Positions 36,466 to 48,242 of a stretch of DNA of 64,000 nucleotides are shown here, in pieces. The DNA is from Elmis aenea (Eukaryota; Arthropoda; Insecta; Coleoptera; Elmidae), in the NCBI GenBank assembly GCA_947652605.1, contig OX393578.1:36027470-36091469 (forward strand), in the 5' to 3' direction. A program made the position numbers and the translations under genes. The stretch's first letter is position 1. Every line of letters begins with the position of its first letter. The notes beneath the pieces are model-generated. The model did not search any database. It had not been told where the DNA came from and saw only the letters and a program-made list of their open reading frames with translations.

Positions 36466-38345
36466 CCTGTGGCCGTTTGTCACATCCTAATCGCCATTTT
36501 CTTTTGTTTTGCCAGGAATCTTTTTCAAGGTCTCTTTTTTCATCGCCGTCTCTATTTCATCTTTCCTGCGCGTTCTTGGTCTTTCTCTTTTCCTTCTTCT
36601 CGTTGGGGTACACTTATGTACTTGTTTGGGTATTCTTTCCTTTTCCATTCGTTTCCTATGGTCGTACCATATTAATTATTGTTTCTTTTCCACAGTACCG
36701 GTTAGTGTATCTTTTATTCACATTCTTTATCAGATTGTTTCGTTTCTTACATGGCCATGAGTTGTCACACCGCAACATCTTCGCCAAAAACTGTTCTCTA
36801 CTGATCTCACTCTATTTTTTATTAAATTGTTCATTGTCCAAACTTCCGACCTATAGGTGACACAGCTTTCAATTAACGATTTGAACAAATGTATCTTTGT
36901 TTGTTTACTATAATGTCTTTATTCCATAGAAGCGAATTGATTTTAGAGGTAATGGTTCGCCCTTTTCCTATTTTGTTCAAGATATTTTTTTCGTCACTTG
37001 CGTCACTCATTAAAATGTTACCTAAATATTTGTAGACTTTTGAAGTAGTGATATTTGCATCATCCAGAGTCAGATCTTCTTCTTCACATCCCACTGCCAT
37101 ATGTTGTGTTTTTTTTGTGTTTATTTCTAAACCCCAGTTTTTATATTCCTCTATAAGTTTCTTCGGCATGTACGAAGCATCCCCTATGTCCTCGGCAAGA
37201 ACGACCTGGTCGTCTGCGAATAACAGCGCATAAATATTTCTCTCTCAAATTTGGACTACTATACTTAGGGGTTTGGAGCAGTCCAATTTTTTAATTGCTT
37301 CGCTCCAGCTCCGCTCCGGCACCAAAATGCCTGCTCCAGCTCCGCTCCATGCTCCAAATATTGTTAACATTATTAAAAAAGGTTTTTTGATTTAAATTTT
37401 TTTTTAAACAAAGTTTTTATTTTATCGGATATGTAGAAGTTTGTCAAAAATAACAATACTTGGCCCTAACAAACAAGTAAAGTTAAATAAATGTTTGAAA
37501 AAACAAATTATTGATCTTCAAACGTTGAAATAAAGGGGAAAAAAGTAGAATTTTTTAAAAATTGTACATGATAAACTGGAGCAGTGGAGCAAGCAAAATT
37601 ATTTGCTCCGGACTCCGCTCCTGCTCCGGGCAAAAACCCATTGCTCCGTGCTCCAGCTCCGAGCTCCGCTCCAAACTCCTGCCTATACTATTACACTTTC
37701 TAATCCAATTTCCCAAAGCAGAATTCAAATAAAATTTAAAGAGTGAGAGGAACAGCAGCCCTGTCTTAAACCTTTGTTGACACTAAATGAATCTGTCACG
37801 CCCGTACTAGTTTTAACACAACTGACATTGTTTTCATAAAGTTTCTTCACATCATTTATTTATCTAGGATGAATTTTGTTTTCTTTCATCGCACTTCATA
37901 GTTAACATACCCCGGACGCTCTCATATGCCTTTTTTCAGATCTATAAAGACTTAATGTAGTTCATTTCCATGCGAAATCGTTTTTTCCATTAGTTGTTTT
38001 AAGCAAAAGAGATTATCAATACATGATCTTCATTTGATTCTATTATATTTTTCAGCACCCTTCCGTACAGTCTTCCTATGGTAACTGTCACGCTTAGACC
38101 TCGATAGTAGGAACAGTCCTTTTTATTTCCTTTTTTGAACAGTGGACTGATATGAGCTATTTTACATTCTGACAGCACAGAGTTAAACAATTTTTTAGTC
38201 TCTATTACTTCGGGAGCGTGCTTTAGCAGCTCCACAGAAATACCTCCTGGGCCAGGAGATTTTTCTTTTTCATACCTGTTAGTGCATATTTTATTTCTTC
38301 CAATTCGAAGCTTTCACTTTGATTTTCTCTGTCTATTTGTTTATT
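36466..38345 (-). pseudogene. Decayed RTE-like LINE (reverse transcriptase and C-terminus), minus strand
   Basis: Read on the minus strand from 38345 downward, the order is SPGPGGISVELLKHA (about 38270-38220), a KKGNKKDCSYYRGLSV block with IGRLYGRVLKN (about 38140-38040), a FIDLKK remnant near 37950, GLRQGCC near 37770, then the hAT insertion at 37266-37681, then LLFADDQVVLAED near 37220, KKLIEEYKNWGLEINTKKTQ (about 37165-37105) and finally a KWRLGCDKR-type C-terminus near 36490. Every block has a direct counterpart in the RTE-like LINE at 43994-48258. The N-terminal endonuclease is missing, and there are many stops and frame changes, so it is an old dead copy. Plus-strand frames at 36469-36860 are antisense shadows of its 3' end. 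Confidence 0.85.
37266..37681. mobile_element. hAT miniature element (416 bp) inside the dead LINE
   Basis: The left end TAGGGGTTTGGAGCAG pairs with the right-end complement CAGGAGTTTGGAGCGG. Flanks ACTATACT (37258-37265) and CCTATACT (37682-37689) match at 7 of 8 positions, as expected for an ageing 8-bp hAT duplication. GCTCCGCTCC and CTCCAGCTCCG motifs crowd both subterminal regions; the centre is AT-rich and non-coding. It separates the GLRQGCC and FADDQ motifs of the host LINE. Confidence 0.85.
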
Positions 38346-38354
38346 TCAATTTAA

Positions 38355-38500
38355 TATCAACAAATGAAAAAAGTTATTATCAACTTCTTAAAAAACCTTA
38401 TTCTTGAAAAAATTTTATGCATGGCCTTAAACTAATTTCAAGATGAAACTGTTTTAATAAAAAATTATATAACACTATATTTTAGCGATTTTAGAAATAT
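38355..38500 (+). repeat. Dispersed repeat DR-1, copy 5
   Basis: AACAAATGAAAAAAG core, TTCTTGAAAAAATTTTATGCATGG, and a CACTATATTTTAGCGATTTT block, as in the other DR-1 copies. Confidence 0.5.
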
Positions 38501-39890
38501 TCGTTAGAGATGGCAAGTACCTAATAAACAACGGTAATAGTTTATGACAGGAAAAAGTCATTTTAACAAGTAAGTTTGTATGTAAAGTCTTAAAAACTGA
38601 TAACAACCTACACATAAATGTTATTAAAAACGCACTGCACGTTGTGTTTTGTATTCCAAGGCATATTTAAAGTACTACAAATGTTATTACTAATTTATTA
38701 GTTCATTTAGACAACTTGTTTAGACCAATTTAAAACGACAGGGAGCTAATAATGTTTTATTTAAAAAAAAAATACAATTGCTGTACCTACGTACAATTTT
38801 AAATAAACGCGACCGTTTATGGTATTTAGATGCTACCAGTGCAAAATTATCGGACATTAGTTTATTAACTAATTGTAATTTAATGATGCTAATAAAATTG
38901 CATGTATTAAGAAACCTGTCCCATGCAATAAATTATTTCATTTTATGTGTGTTCATGTGGTAGTTAAATATTTAACATTTTATGGCGTATCATAACTGCA
39001 GTTGTATACGTAATAACTTAATTGTTCTGAAACGAAACTGCACAAAATTATGAAAATGTATTTACACCACAAACTAAACTGGAACTGATTGTTGTAATCC
39101 GCATATTTGCAAGTAACTGTTGTACTGGCGATATATAAATTTAATAACTTTTTTATGCATCGAACATTATGAGGTAGTAAAGATAAGACATTATTAACGT
39201 TTGCTGTTGACGTATCTTATCGTAAAGACATAATAATGTCAAATTACTGTTTTCGTGCAGCTTCCTAAAAGCAATGTTCTAAAATAAGATATTATTGCAG
39301 GTTGTTAAATTCAGAACAAAAAACAAATGCAAAAAGTTTGCCCAAGCTCCGACGATGGCACACAAAGAGAAAAAAAAAACAAAACAGGATTTGGTACATT
39401 AAAGGAACTATAACTTCCTTTATTGAGTTTCATTTAAAATTACGAAAAAAATTGTGTAATATATTTTTAAGTCGTTAAAAGAATAAATTAAGAGCTAGAA
39501 AATTAGAGAAAAATTTAATTGTAAAAAATCATCCCGGCCCCTTTTTTAAATTATATTATTTCCAGTTTTGCCGAAAATGGCTGTAGTTTTGTTATTTCAA
39601 ATAGATATTTTTAAATTTGAAAAAAAAAGAAAGCAATCTTTAACACAATCACATTACTTTGAAAATTTTTGTAAAGCTTTTATAAGATTTGAATTTGAAT
39701 TACATTTATTTTTTTATTAGGTGTGCAGTGGCCTTTTATTTTATTAAAACGGTTTTAAATAATTAGACTTTTGGTATTATAATAGACCTTAAATGTTATG
39801 TAATTGACATTTCGACAAAATCAGGGTTAATCTTTTAAAAAATTGTTTTGTCATCCAACGTTTTCAATTTAAAAAATTGGTGTCCAAAAG
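38501..39890. other. No gene seen
   Basis: AT-rich sequence; the frame at 38778-38963 has no motif. Confidence 0.45.
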
Positions 39891-39899
39891 TTTCCCAAT

Positions 39900-41335
39900 T
39901 TCCGTACCTATATTGTATTGGCGACTATTTAAATGAGCAATAGATAAAATAAAACGTGCATTAATTGTGAGAATTTAGTAAAATAATTGTGCATTTAGTA
40001 AAATAATTGTGCATTTAGTAAAATATTTGTGCATTAAAAAAAATATTAGATCATTACAAAAAACGAATGTGCCATAAATAAATTTGTTTGTAAATATATA
40101 AAAACATTTGAGCAATATTTAAAAAAAATGGCATTAGAATAAATGCTTGCGTATTTATAAATGTGGATGTTCCTTTAATAATATATTTGTACACTTAAAT
40201 AAATAAATGTGCAATACATTCGTACCTTTACAAAAATATATAAACATCTCAAAAAATATTTGATCATTTGAAAAATTACATTCCCAATAGTTTAATTAAA
40301 TCACCATTTAAATATTGAATCCGCGCATTCATTAAATTATTTGAACCACCAGAAAAATATTTTGTAACCTAAAACGAATAATATGTGCACTAACTTTGAG
40401 ATACATATGTAAACATTTACTAGAAGTTGCAATTAGGTTAAAATATGTTAATGCTCCTCTAGAAGCAAAGAATTTGGCAATAGGAACAAAACAAAAACAG
40501 GGGCGGCCATCAAAAGCGAGAAAAGTTATGATCGTTCAATAAAATAAGGCAACTATTTAAACGGGCCTTATTTAAATATACATGAGCCTTAAAAACGAAT
40601 ACTTTAAGCAATAGAATTATAAATATTTAGGTTATAGGCTAGTGGAGATTTTTTTACAGCAAACATTGAATTTTTTGACAAAATGTTTTATCATTTGCTT
40701 AAAAGATATATTTCTTTCATGCTAAATATTTATTATTATTTTAAATATTTCTAATGCACAAAGTATTCGTTTTAATGCACAAGTATATTTAAATATTACC
40801 CGCTTAAATTGTACCCTGATGTTTGTTTGTTATGAAATATTGTTTAATTCCTTTAATAAAATAAATTGAAAAATATTAAACGAGTTTGTTTGTCTTTAAA
40901 AATGGTTTAGATGGAGTAAAGTTAAATAAAATGTTGTAAAATACTTCAAATTCGATCTACATAGGGTGTAAAGTCTAGACAAAATTTCATCATTTGCTTC
41001 AAAGATATATTGATTTCATGCTAAATATTTAATTATTCTATTGCTCAAAGTATTCGTTTTAGGGCACATGTATATTTAAATAATGCACATTATAGTGATT
41101 TTATTTAAAATAAAATATTTATTTAATGCGCACTTTTTAATACTTTATTGCACAGAAAAGTCGTTTTAGGGCACACTACAAATAAAATATCGCTCAAAGT
41201 AACATTTTTTATGTAAAATAGATATATTATTTAATGCTAAATATTTATTGTTCTATTGCTCAAAGTATTTCTTTTACGGCACATGTATATTTAACTAATG
41301 CACGCTTAAATCGCACCCTATTGTATTCTGATTTA
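39900..41335. repeat. Cluster of degenerate short repeats with inverted ends
   Basis: Near 39970-40040 a unit of about 22 bp, GTGCATTTAGTAAAATAATT, is repeated in tandem three to four times, then in degraded form (TGTGCA..TAAAA, TTTGATCATT) to about 40430. From 40700 to 41330 the complementary theme dominates (AATGCACAAAGTATTCGTTTT, GGGCACATGTATATTTAAAT). Segment 40541-40620 is an inverted match to 41215-41330 (ATTTAAATATACATG..CCTTAAAAACGAATACTTTAAGCAATAG). Candidate element ends are GGCAACTATTTAAACGGGCC near 40544 and CGCTTAAATCGCACCCT near 41313, with a second right-type end near 40812 and a second left-type end near 39922. This suggests two nested or adjacent elements with long subterminal repeats. 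No coding frame. Confidence 0.6.
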
Positions 41336-42294
41336 CAAATTTTATAACCGACGGTGTTAATGGTTAGAGATAATAGTCTGGTGTTATTTTAAAAAATGCA
41401 AATCACTTGCAATAAAAAATTAGAACGCCTGTACACGAATAGAATTATATTTAGATGAGAAATAAAATGTTTAACCTTCTTAAATTTAAATATGCAACCT
41501 CTTCAAAATTTCATGACTAACTGTATAAATTTCACATTATTAATTCACATTTATGGGAACTATTTTTGTAGGGTAATTACTTTTTATATAAGTAAACTAT
41601 AAATCTTTTTCTTTAACACTGTATAGTTTAAAATTAGGTATTAGTTTTATCCTTGCTTGGTAAGATTTAATTGCAAATAAAAAAATTATGGACTGACATC
41701 AGCAATGAGATTAAATACACACCTACTTGATACCTTCTTAGATATTTAGCAACGTTTTATTCATTAGTTCGACAGGTAGAGCGGGATTAAAAGTTTAGAG
41801 TTTTTATGCTAAGTATAATACCTTGTATATGTTTATTTATAACTGTTAGTGTAATAGATGTCAAAATCTTTTGATAAGTTTAGAGTGAACGATCTTTTGT
41901 GGGCGAACTTCTAGTGCAGCGCTATTTTTGCATGTGCTTTGTCCTGCAAATTTGATAAAACAAAGCCGATGAACCCAATTCTAACCGATTCTTGTAATTT
42001 CTAAGGCTACAAATTAATTTAACTAACACAAAAAACCACTTTAGTTGGTAATTGCAAATGCAGGAAGCAGTGGGTAAGGTCTGGGCTTTTTATAAAATGA
42101 TCATGTTTTATTTCATCTCAAAGTTGGGGTCATTTTTAAAAACAAAAAATAAGGCAATGTATTTGTGTATTTTCAAAAACTTTTTTTTTAATTTAATACA
42201 ATTTTCTTTTAACCGCATGTAAAATGAGATTTATTATATACATGCAAACTAATAGAGTTTATCTCTCTATTATATACAATAGCTTAGCGTTTTC
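41336..42294. other. No gene seen
   Basis: AT-rich sequence with no supported feature. Confidence 0.5.
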
Positions 42295-42552
42295 CAAAGT
42301 GGGTCCCCACGTAAAAATTCAGGAGTTCCCCGTGTTTGATGATGTTACTTGGCTTATTTTTAACAGAATTAAAACACATCCCTAAAACAAAGCATAGGTA
42401 CGTGATATAAAATGGGTTAACATCGCTGATGTTTGTTTCTTTTAATGTCGTATAGAAATTGGGAGGAGTCCGTATAATAAAGCTTTGGTTACGGTTTGCA
42501 ATTTTTTAAACTACGGTGTAAGGGCTCCGCGACCAAATAGGTTTGGCAACCG
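42295..42552. mobile_element. Possible eroded hAT-like miniature element
   Basis: The left part TAGCGTTTTCCAAAGTGGG and the right-part complement GCGGTTGCCAAACC are weak inverted matches of the TTTCCCAAA-type seen at some hAT ends. No target duplication found. Low confidence. Confidence 0.3.
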
Positions 42553-42599
42553 CATCACAAGTTTGATGTTTGTATATTTGGACTGAAAAAAAAATTATA

Positions 42600-43698
42600 A
42601 CTATTACCATAAAAATTACGGAATATAAGAATCTAAGCAAAGTTTAAATAAATAAGTAATTTTAGCTGTTTTATTCAATGAAGATACAAATTCTTATTAA
42701 AAAATTTTTTACGAACAATTACAACCAAAACATTTAAATTAATAAAAATATGTAAGAACAATCTTATATCGTCAATATTGAAAGTGTTATGGATACAAAA
42801 AAATTGAATATTGCTTCTCAGCATACCCTTCTGAGAGTCAAACAAAAAAATAAACATCACAAAAGATATTAAATTAAGATACTCGAAATAAGCGCATTCA
42901 CTGAACTTATCAACGGAATTCACCAGTTTTATTAAATTTGTACCAAATTTTATGCAAAAAATAAACCAAAAGTACATACCTATAAAATATTTATCAACTC
43001 CAAAACCATTGTTTATTTTAAAAAGGATAAATAACACTACAGATTTAAATAGCTTTTATTTTGTTTAATAAACTAAATTTTTTACGTATCAGCAGTACTT
43101 ATTAACTTATTTTAATGAAATGCAAAACAACCTGGTAATTAGCATGTAGGTATATCTATAACTAAAAAAAAACACACAACGCTTGATCTGCATAGAAAAG
43201 AGATAGACTTTTAGTAAGAATTGACGCTTCACCACGATAAACACTTTTAAAAAGTCTGGCAGATATAAATAAAGTGATGTAGCATTTTTTATAGTAAATT
43301 TAATATTTTGTTAACGATTTCACGTAAATGAATGTAGAAGACGATGTTTAAGTCGTGATAAAGATTTTGTACATTGAAGATATTTGTTGTTGCTAATCCC
43401 ATGAGGCACGACTACCTCTGTAAAGATTATTGTGTACAAATAATACCTACCTTTACTTTTATCGTAAAAGTATGCAAGAATATTTGCGTTCTGAAACCAT
43501 TCGTATTTCAGATTCCATCTGTTAGATTTCTTAATCTCATAAATAATTGGGAAAACAATTTACCCTAAGCTGATTTAAATATAGGCGCCCGGTTTTTGGA
43601 AAACGCCCTGAGGAACGTGAGTCCTGACATAAAAAAATTGTTGTCTCATGCTATTACATTTTTTTGCTACTTGTTTATTTCATTAAAAGTGTTTAGGC
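42600..43698. other. No supported gene
   Basis: A 120-codon minus-strand frame (42675-43037) is rich in Phe, Ile, Leu, Asn and Lys, exactly what AT-rich DNA yields by chance. It shows no clean membrane-segment spacing or motif, so I do not call it. A 64-codon plus-strand frame at 43374-43568 is treated the same way. Confidence 0.45.
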
Positions 43699-43955
43699 AT
43701 GAAACGGTAAATTAAATAGGTACTGATTTAATAAAAATTGATCAAACATTTTATAGGATAATAAAAGTTAAATTTGTGCGTGGCGTATATTAATTAGCAC
43801 TTTTTTATATTACAACAAACTTTAAATTTAAATGAAACGGTAAATTAAATACTGATTTAATAAAAATTGATCAAACATTTTATAGGACAATAAAAGTTAA
43901 ATTTGTGCGTGGCGTATATTAGCACTTTTTTATATTACAACAAACTTTAAATTAC
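43699..43955 (+). repeat. Recent tandem duplication, unit about 133 bp
   Basis: Two adjacent direct copies start ATGAAACGGTAAATTAAATA at 43699 and again at 43832. They differ by a few small deletions (loss of GGT and of TTAA in the second) and one substitution. The near identity marks a recent event. It sits just upstream of the LINE at 43994. Confidence 0.85.
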
Positions 43956-44192
43956 GAGATTTAATTTAATTAAACTTTTTATATTATATACTCCGCCTGG
44001 GACAGTGGAGGGGCGAATTGAGTAGCTCCGAAACTGTCCTTGCCGGTCCCAAGCCCGGATTAAGGAGGAGGGTTGTAGCGGTAGACCAGCTCTCTACCAT
44101 ACGTAAAAAAAGGCATTGCTAAAAATCCTAGGGCGCAGCCTCGGAACCTGGACGGACTACACGGAAAAAGACACAAGCAAAGAAAAAGGCAA

Positions 44193-46125
44193 ATGAATAT
44201 AGGATGCTGGAACATACAAGGGCTGAGTACAAAAGAAGATCAAGTTTTTAGAGAACTCCATACGTACAAAGTAGATATTGCCGTACTCAGCGAAACAAAA
44301 AAGAAAGGGCAAGGAAACAGATACACAGACGAGTACATATACTTCTGGAGTGGAGTAGAGAAAACTACGAGAGCAAAAGCGGGCGTGATCGTGGCGATAA
44401 AGAGGAAATTGGAAAGACACATAGTAAACTGGAATCCAATAAACGAGAGAATCTTAATAATAGACCTGAAGATAAAAGGAAGAGATATAAGAATCTTCGG
44501 CATATATGCACCCACCGACGACTCAAACACAAGTATAAAGGACGATTTTTTTGAAAAACTCTCGGATGAATTAGGTAAAACAAAATCCAAACAAGAAATT
44601 ATTATGTTAGGAGATTTTAACGGAAGGGTAGGTAAAGCCCTTGACAGTAAAGTAATTGGACGACACGGGGAGGATGTAGTAAACGAAAATGGGACAAGAT
44701 GGCTTGAACTATGTCAACAACATTCATTAAAAGTCTTGAATGGATTCTTTCAACATAAAGAAATCAACAAATATACGTGGATCCAAAAAACAAAAAAATT
44801 AAGATCTATATTGGATTACATAGCAATAAAACAAGATTCATATATAAGACCATTTGACGTGAAAGTATGGAGAGGGGCAGAATGTGGCTCAGACCATTTA
44901 CTAGTTAAATCACCTATAGAAATAAAATATAACAAACATACAGTAGAGGACAAACAACAAGGAAAGGATGTGAGAGCTAAAGTCTACAATCTAGAAAGCC
45001 TGAAAAATGAATCTACTAGCTTCCTCTACAAAATAAGAATAGCACAACAATTACAAGAAGACATAACAGGTACGCCAGAAGAAATATACGAAAAACTAAA
45101 AGAGAAATTACATAAAGCAGCATCAGAAGCTCTTGGAACTAGAGAAAAAAAAACAAAAAACTTTTGGTGGACAGACGAACTAAGCGAAATAGTTAAAGAA
45201 AAGAAAATGCTATATTTTAAGTATCTAACCACAAAGGATGAAGAGGATCGCAAACAATATGACCGATATAGATACATAGTCAAAAAAGAAATAAAAAAGA
45301 TAAAAAACGCGGCATGGGACAGCAAATGCGCACAAATAAACTCAATGATAGGAGGGTCTAGATCCAGAGAAGCTTGGAAAACTATAAACAGTCTGAGGAA
45401 AAATTCAAATGAAGCAAAAAAAATAAATCCAATAAGAACGGAGACATGGAAGGAATACTATAGTGACCTATTAATAGAAAAGCGAATAGAATATTTGGAC
45501 ACACGATTAGATGTAGATGAAGTAGAGGAAAATGAAATAGAACAGATTACGGTAGAAGAATTAAAGAAAGCGCTACAGAAAATGAAAAATAATAAAGCAC
45601 CAGGACCAGGAGATCTGCCTATCGAGTTACTAAAACATGCCACAACAAGAACATTAGAAATAATCTGCGATATATTTAATAAATGTCTAAGGGGGGAAAA
45701 CATACCAACAGATTGGAAAATCTCTCATATAAACTCGATTTACAAAAAAGGAAGTAGAAATGATTGCGAAAACTATAGAGGAATAAGTGTAACGTCGTCT
45801 ATAGGAAGATTATATGGAAGAGTCCTTAAAGAAAGAATAGAGAAAGAAGCTAAAGAAATAGAAGAGCAAAGCGGCTTTAGACCAGGAAGGTCCTGTACAG
45901 ATAATCTATTTACGTTAAAACACTTAGCAGAGAAGAATCTGGCTAAAGGAAGAGAACTCCACGTTACATTTATAGATCTAAAGAAAGCATTCGACTCCGT
46001 TCCCCTCCAAAAACTATGGCTTACCTTGGAACAAGCTGGCATAAATAAAATATATTTAAACGCAGTTAAAACGCTATACAGAGAAAACCAAGCCGTCGCA
46101 AAAGCCGGAAACCAAGTCTCTCAAC
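44193..46125 (+). pseudogene. Endonuclease/reverse transcriptase of RTE-like LINE, 5' part (interrupted)
   Basis: About 644 codons of an EN-RT polyprotein. The N-terminal domain is an apurinic/apyrimidinic-type endonuclease that nicks the target: CWNIQGL with Asn7, SETK with Glu34, YAPTDD at 105-110, GDFNGRVG at 140-147, RSILDYI at 204-210 and CGSDH ending at 235. After a linker rich in Lys and Glu come reverse transcriptase motifs: NNKAPGPGDLPIELLKH (about 470), YRGISVTSSIGRLYGRVL, QSGFRPGRSCTDNLF and FIDLKKAFDSVP with the first catalytic Asp. The start at 44193 precedes the endonuclease core directly and follows the GC-rich leader. The frame then runs into the hAT element at 46126 and would gain about 43 foreign residues before a stop at 46254-46256. 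Up to the insertion there are no lesions. Confidence 0.9.
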
Positions 46126-47325
46126 CAGGGACTAAAAACGAAAAAAATTCCGTTCGTTTCTGTTCGGAACGAAAACGAAATTATCGTTTTCGTTCTTTTC
46201 GTTCTAACCGAAAAAATTCTTTTTTCGTTTTCGTGAACCGAAATAATAACGGTTAAAACCGGTTTTACAATATTTTTTTTGTCGTCAAAAAATCAATTTT
46301 TTTTCCAGTCACCACAACCCTCTATAAATACGATAACAATATTTGCGTCTCAACTAAAATATAAACGATGACGATGGGGTTTGATGCTCACGGACAGAAT
46401 ATTTTACACTGGCGAACCATCGCCATATTAAATTTACCAAATCGTTAAACACATAAACATTTAACCATTTTATTAAGTTTAACACCCGTAAGGTGCACAA
46501 ACAAAACGTGATTAATTTAAATTAGACACACGATCTTTATCTAAAAATATGAAAATATAGCAAGTACTGTTTTAAATTTGTTTTAGTACTAAAAATCTAT
46601 GCAATTGAATTAAATAAGATCCTGCTGTAATTATTTATAAAGACAAAAGAATGAATTCAAGTGGATAATTTACTAAATGTTATAAATAAAAAAGATATTT
46701 AAAAAAAACGTATATTAACTTGAAATATGCTTTAACTTTATAGATTGTACATACCATACAATATACATTTTCACATTTCGTTAAATCTTACTAGCAACAC
46801 ATCTTCCAATAAATCTTCTTTTACATTAGTCCTTTTCCAAGTAAGAATAAATTTTACTATTATTATGTCTAAACGCAAATAAAACATACACATTGATAAT
46901 ATATATCCAAGCAAGTGTATATTCTATATTGATGATCTAAAAAACAAATTAGAAATAGAGAATATCTGAACCGTTAATTGTGTTACACGAAATTGCAAGT
47001 ATAAACAATAAAGTTGTTAATACATATTCACGTAAATATATGGCGAAAAGTGAAGCTCACTTATTTCAAGTGAGATTTTTACTGCCTCGTGGAGTCTCTC
47101 CACTCCCCAGCACAGAAGGTACATTCGCGTATGTGTTTAACAATTAAAATTGAAATAGCGACAAGACCGGTTAAAACCGGTTAAAACCGGTTTTGTAAAA
47201 TATTTATTTCGTTTTCGTTCTTGAACGAAAAATAATGATTTCGTTTTCGGTTTCGTTTTCGTTCTTAAAAAAATTTCTGTTAATTTCGTTTAACGTTTTC
47301 GTTTTCGTTCCGTTCTCAGTCCCTG
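46126..47325. mobile_element. hAT non-autonomous element (1,200 bp) inserted in the LINE reverse transcriptase
   Basis: Starts CAGGGACTAAAAACG, ends GTTCTCAGTCCCTG, flanked by a perfect 8-bp duplication CTCTCAAC at 46118-46125 and 47326-47333. TTTTCGTT and ACGAAAA motifs are dense in both subterminal regions; ACCGGTTAAAACCGG blocks occur near 46250 and 47167. No transposase frame is visible, so it depends on an autonomous partner. It is the longer sibling of 28469-29329 and keeps an internal stretch of about 340 bp (roughly 46225-46550) lost there. The few differences elsewhere between the two copies point to recent activity of the family. Confidence 0.93.
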
Positions 47326-47333
47326 CTCTCAAC

Positions 47334-48227
47334 CATTCTCGCCTTCGAAAGGAGTAAAACAAGGCTGCTGCCTCTCACCTACACTTTTTAAAATTTACCT
47401 ATGTGCGGCCTTAAAACATTGGACCAGAAAATGCAGTCCGATGGGAGCACTGTTGGGCGAGAGCCCGATATACACGATCCTCTTTGCAGATGATCAAATA
47501 GTTATTGCAGAAGATCAGCAAGATATGACGTACATGCTAAATAAACTTATAGAGGAATACAAGAAGTGGGGACTGGAGGTAAATACAGAGAAAACACAGT
47601 ATATGGTCATAGGTGGAAGAGGACATGACATACAGTTAGACAACGGAACGATAAAAAACGTTAGTCAGTACGAATATCTGGGAGTAATAATATGCGAAGA
47701 TGGAAGAGACGACAAGGACATAATGAAGAAAATAGGCAGAGGAAAGAATATGATAAAAACATTACATCCAATCTTGTGAAATAAAAACCTAACTAGAAAA
47801 ATAAAATAAATATATTTAAAACGATAATAGAACCAGTATTGACATATGGGGCAGAGATATGGGTAAGGGACAAATCAATGAATCAAAGACTACTCTCGGC
47901 CGAGATGGCATATTGGAGAAGATGCTGCGGCCTATCCTTGTACGATCACGTTAGAAATGAGGACATCAGAGATAAAATGAAAATAAAAGGCAATATTATA
48001 GATCATATGAAAAACAGTTAAGATGGTACGGACATCTGCGCAGAATGAAGGAAGAAAGAATACCAATAAAAGTATGGAACTGGACTCCAGCACAAAGAAA
48101 TAAACGAGGGAGACCACGGAAGATGTGGAAAAACAACATAGATGAGGAAATGAAAAAGAGAGGTTTACGAGAAGATGACTGGAACGATAAGGATAAATGG
48201 CGATTAGGATGCGAGAAGCGGCAATAG
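47334..48227 (+). pseudogene. RTE-like LINE reverse transcriptase, 3' part
   Basis: Continues the 44193 frame after the hAT element: joining 46125 to 47334 gives QPFSPSKGVKQGCCLSP without loss or gain of a base. Then come LFADDQIVIAED (catalytic Asp pair near 47486-47494), KLIEEYKKWGLEVNTEKTQ and YEYLGVII. The frame stops at a TGA (47777-47779) where relatives have Trp, a one-base change. An indel near 47800 and another near 48010 shift the frame again. Beyond them the C-terminus is readable in pieces: IIEPVLTYGAEIW, QLRWYGHLRRMKEERIP, GRPRKMW and KWRLGCEKRQ with the final stop at 48225-48227. The copy is therefore dead independently of the hAT insertion. Confidence 0.88.
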
Positions 48228-48242
48228 CTGCAAATACTCGCT

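Noticed and set aside
36469..36860. Overlapping plus-strand frames rich in Phe and Ser
   Set aside because: They are antisense translations of the Lys/Arg/Glu-rich C-terminus of the minus-strand LINE.
39970..40060. CRISPR-like array of direct repeats
   Set aside because: Units are adjacent and degenerate, without unique spacers, in a eukaryotic transposon-rich context; a short tandem repeat fits better.
42675..43037. 120-codon minus-strand open frame as a membrane protein gene
   Set aside because: Composition is what AT-rich DNA gives by chance (Phe, Ile, Leu, Asn, Lys), with no motif, no splice context and no regular membrane-segment pattern.
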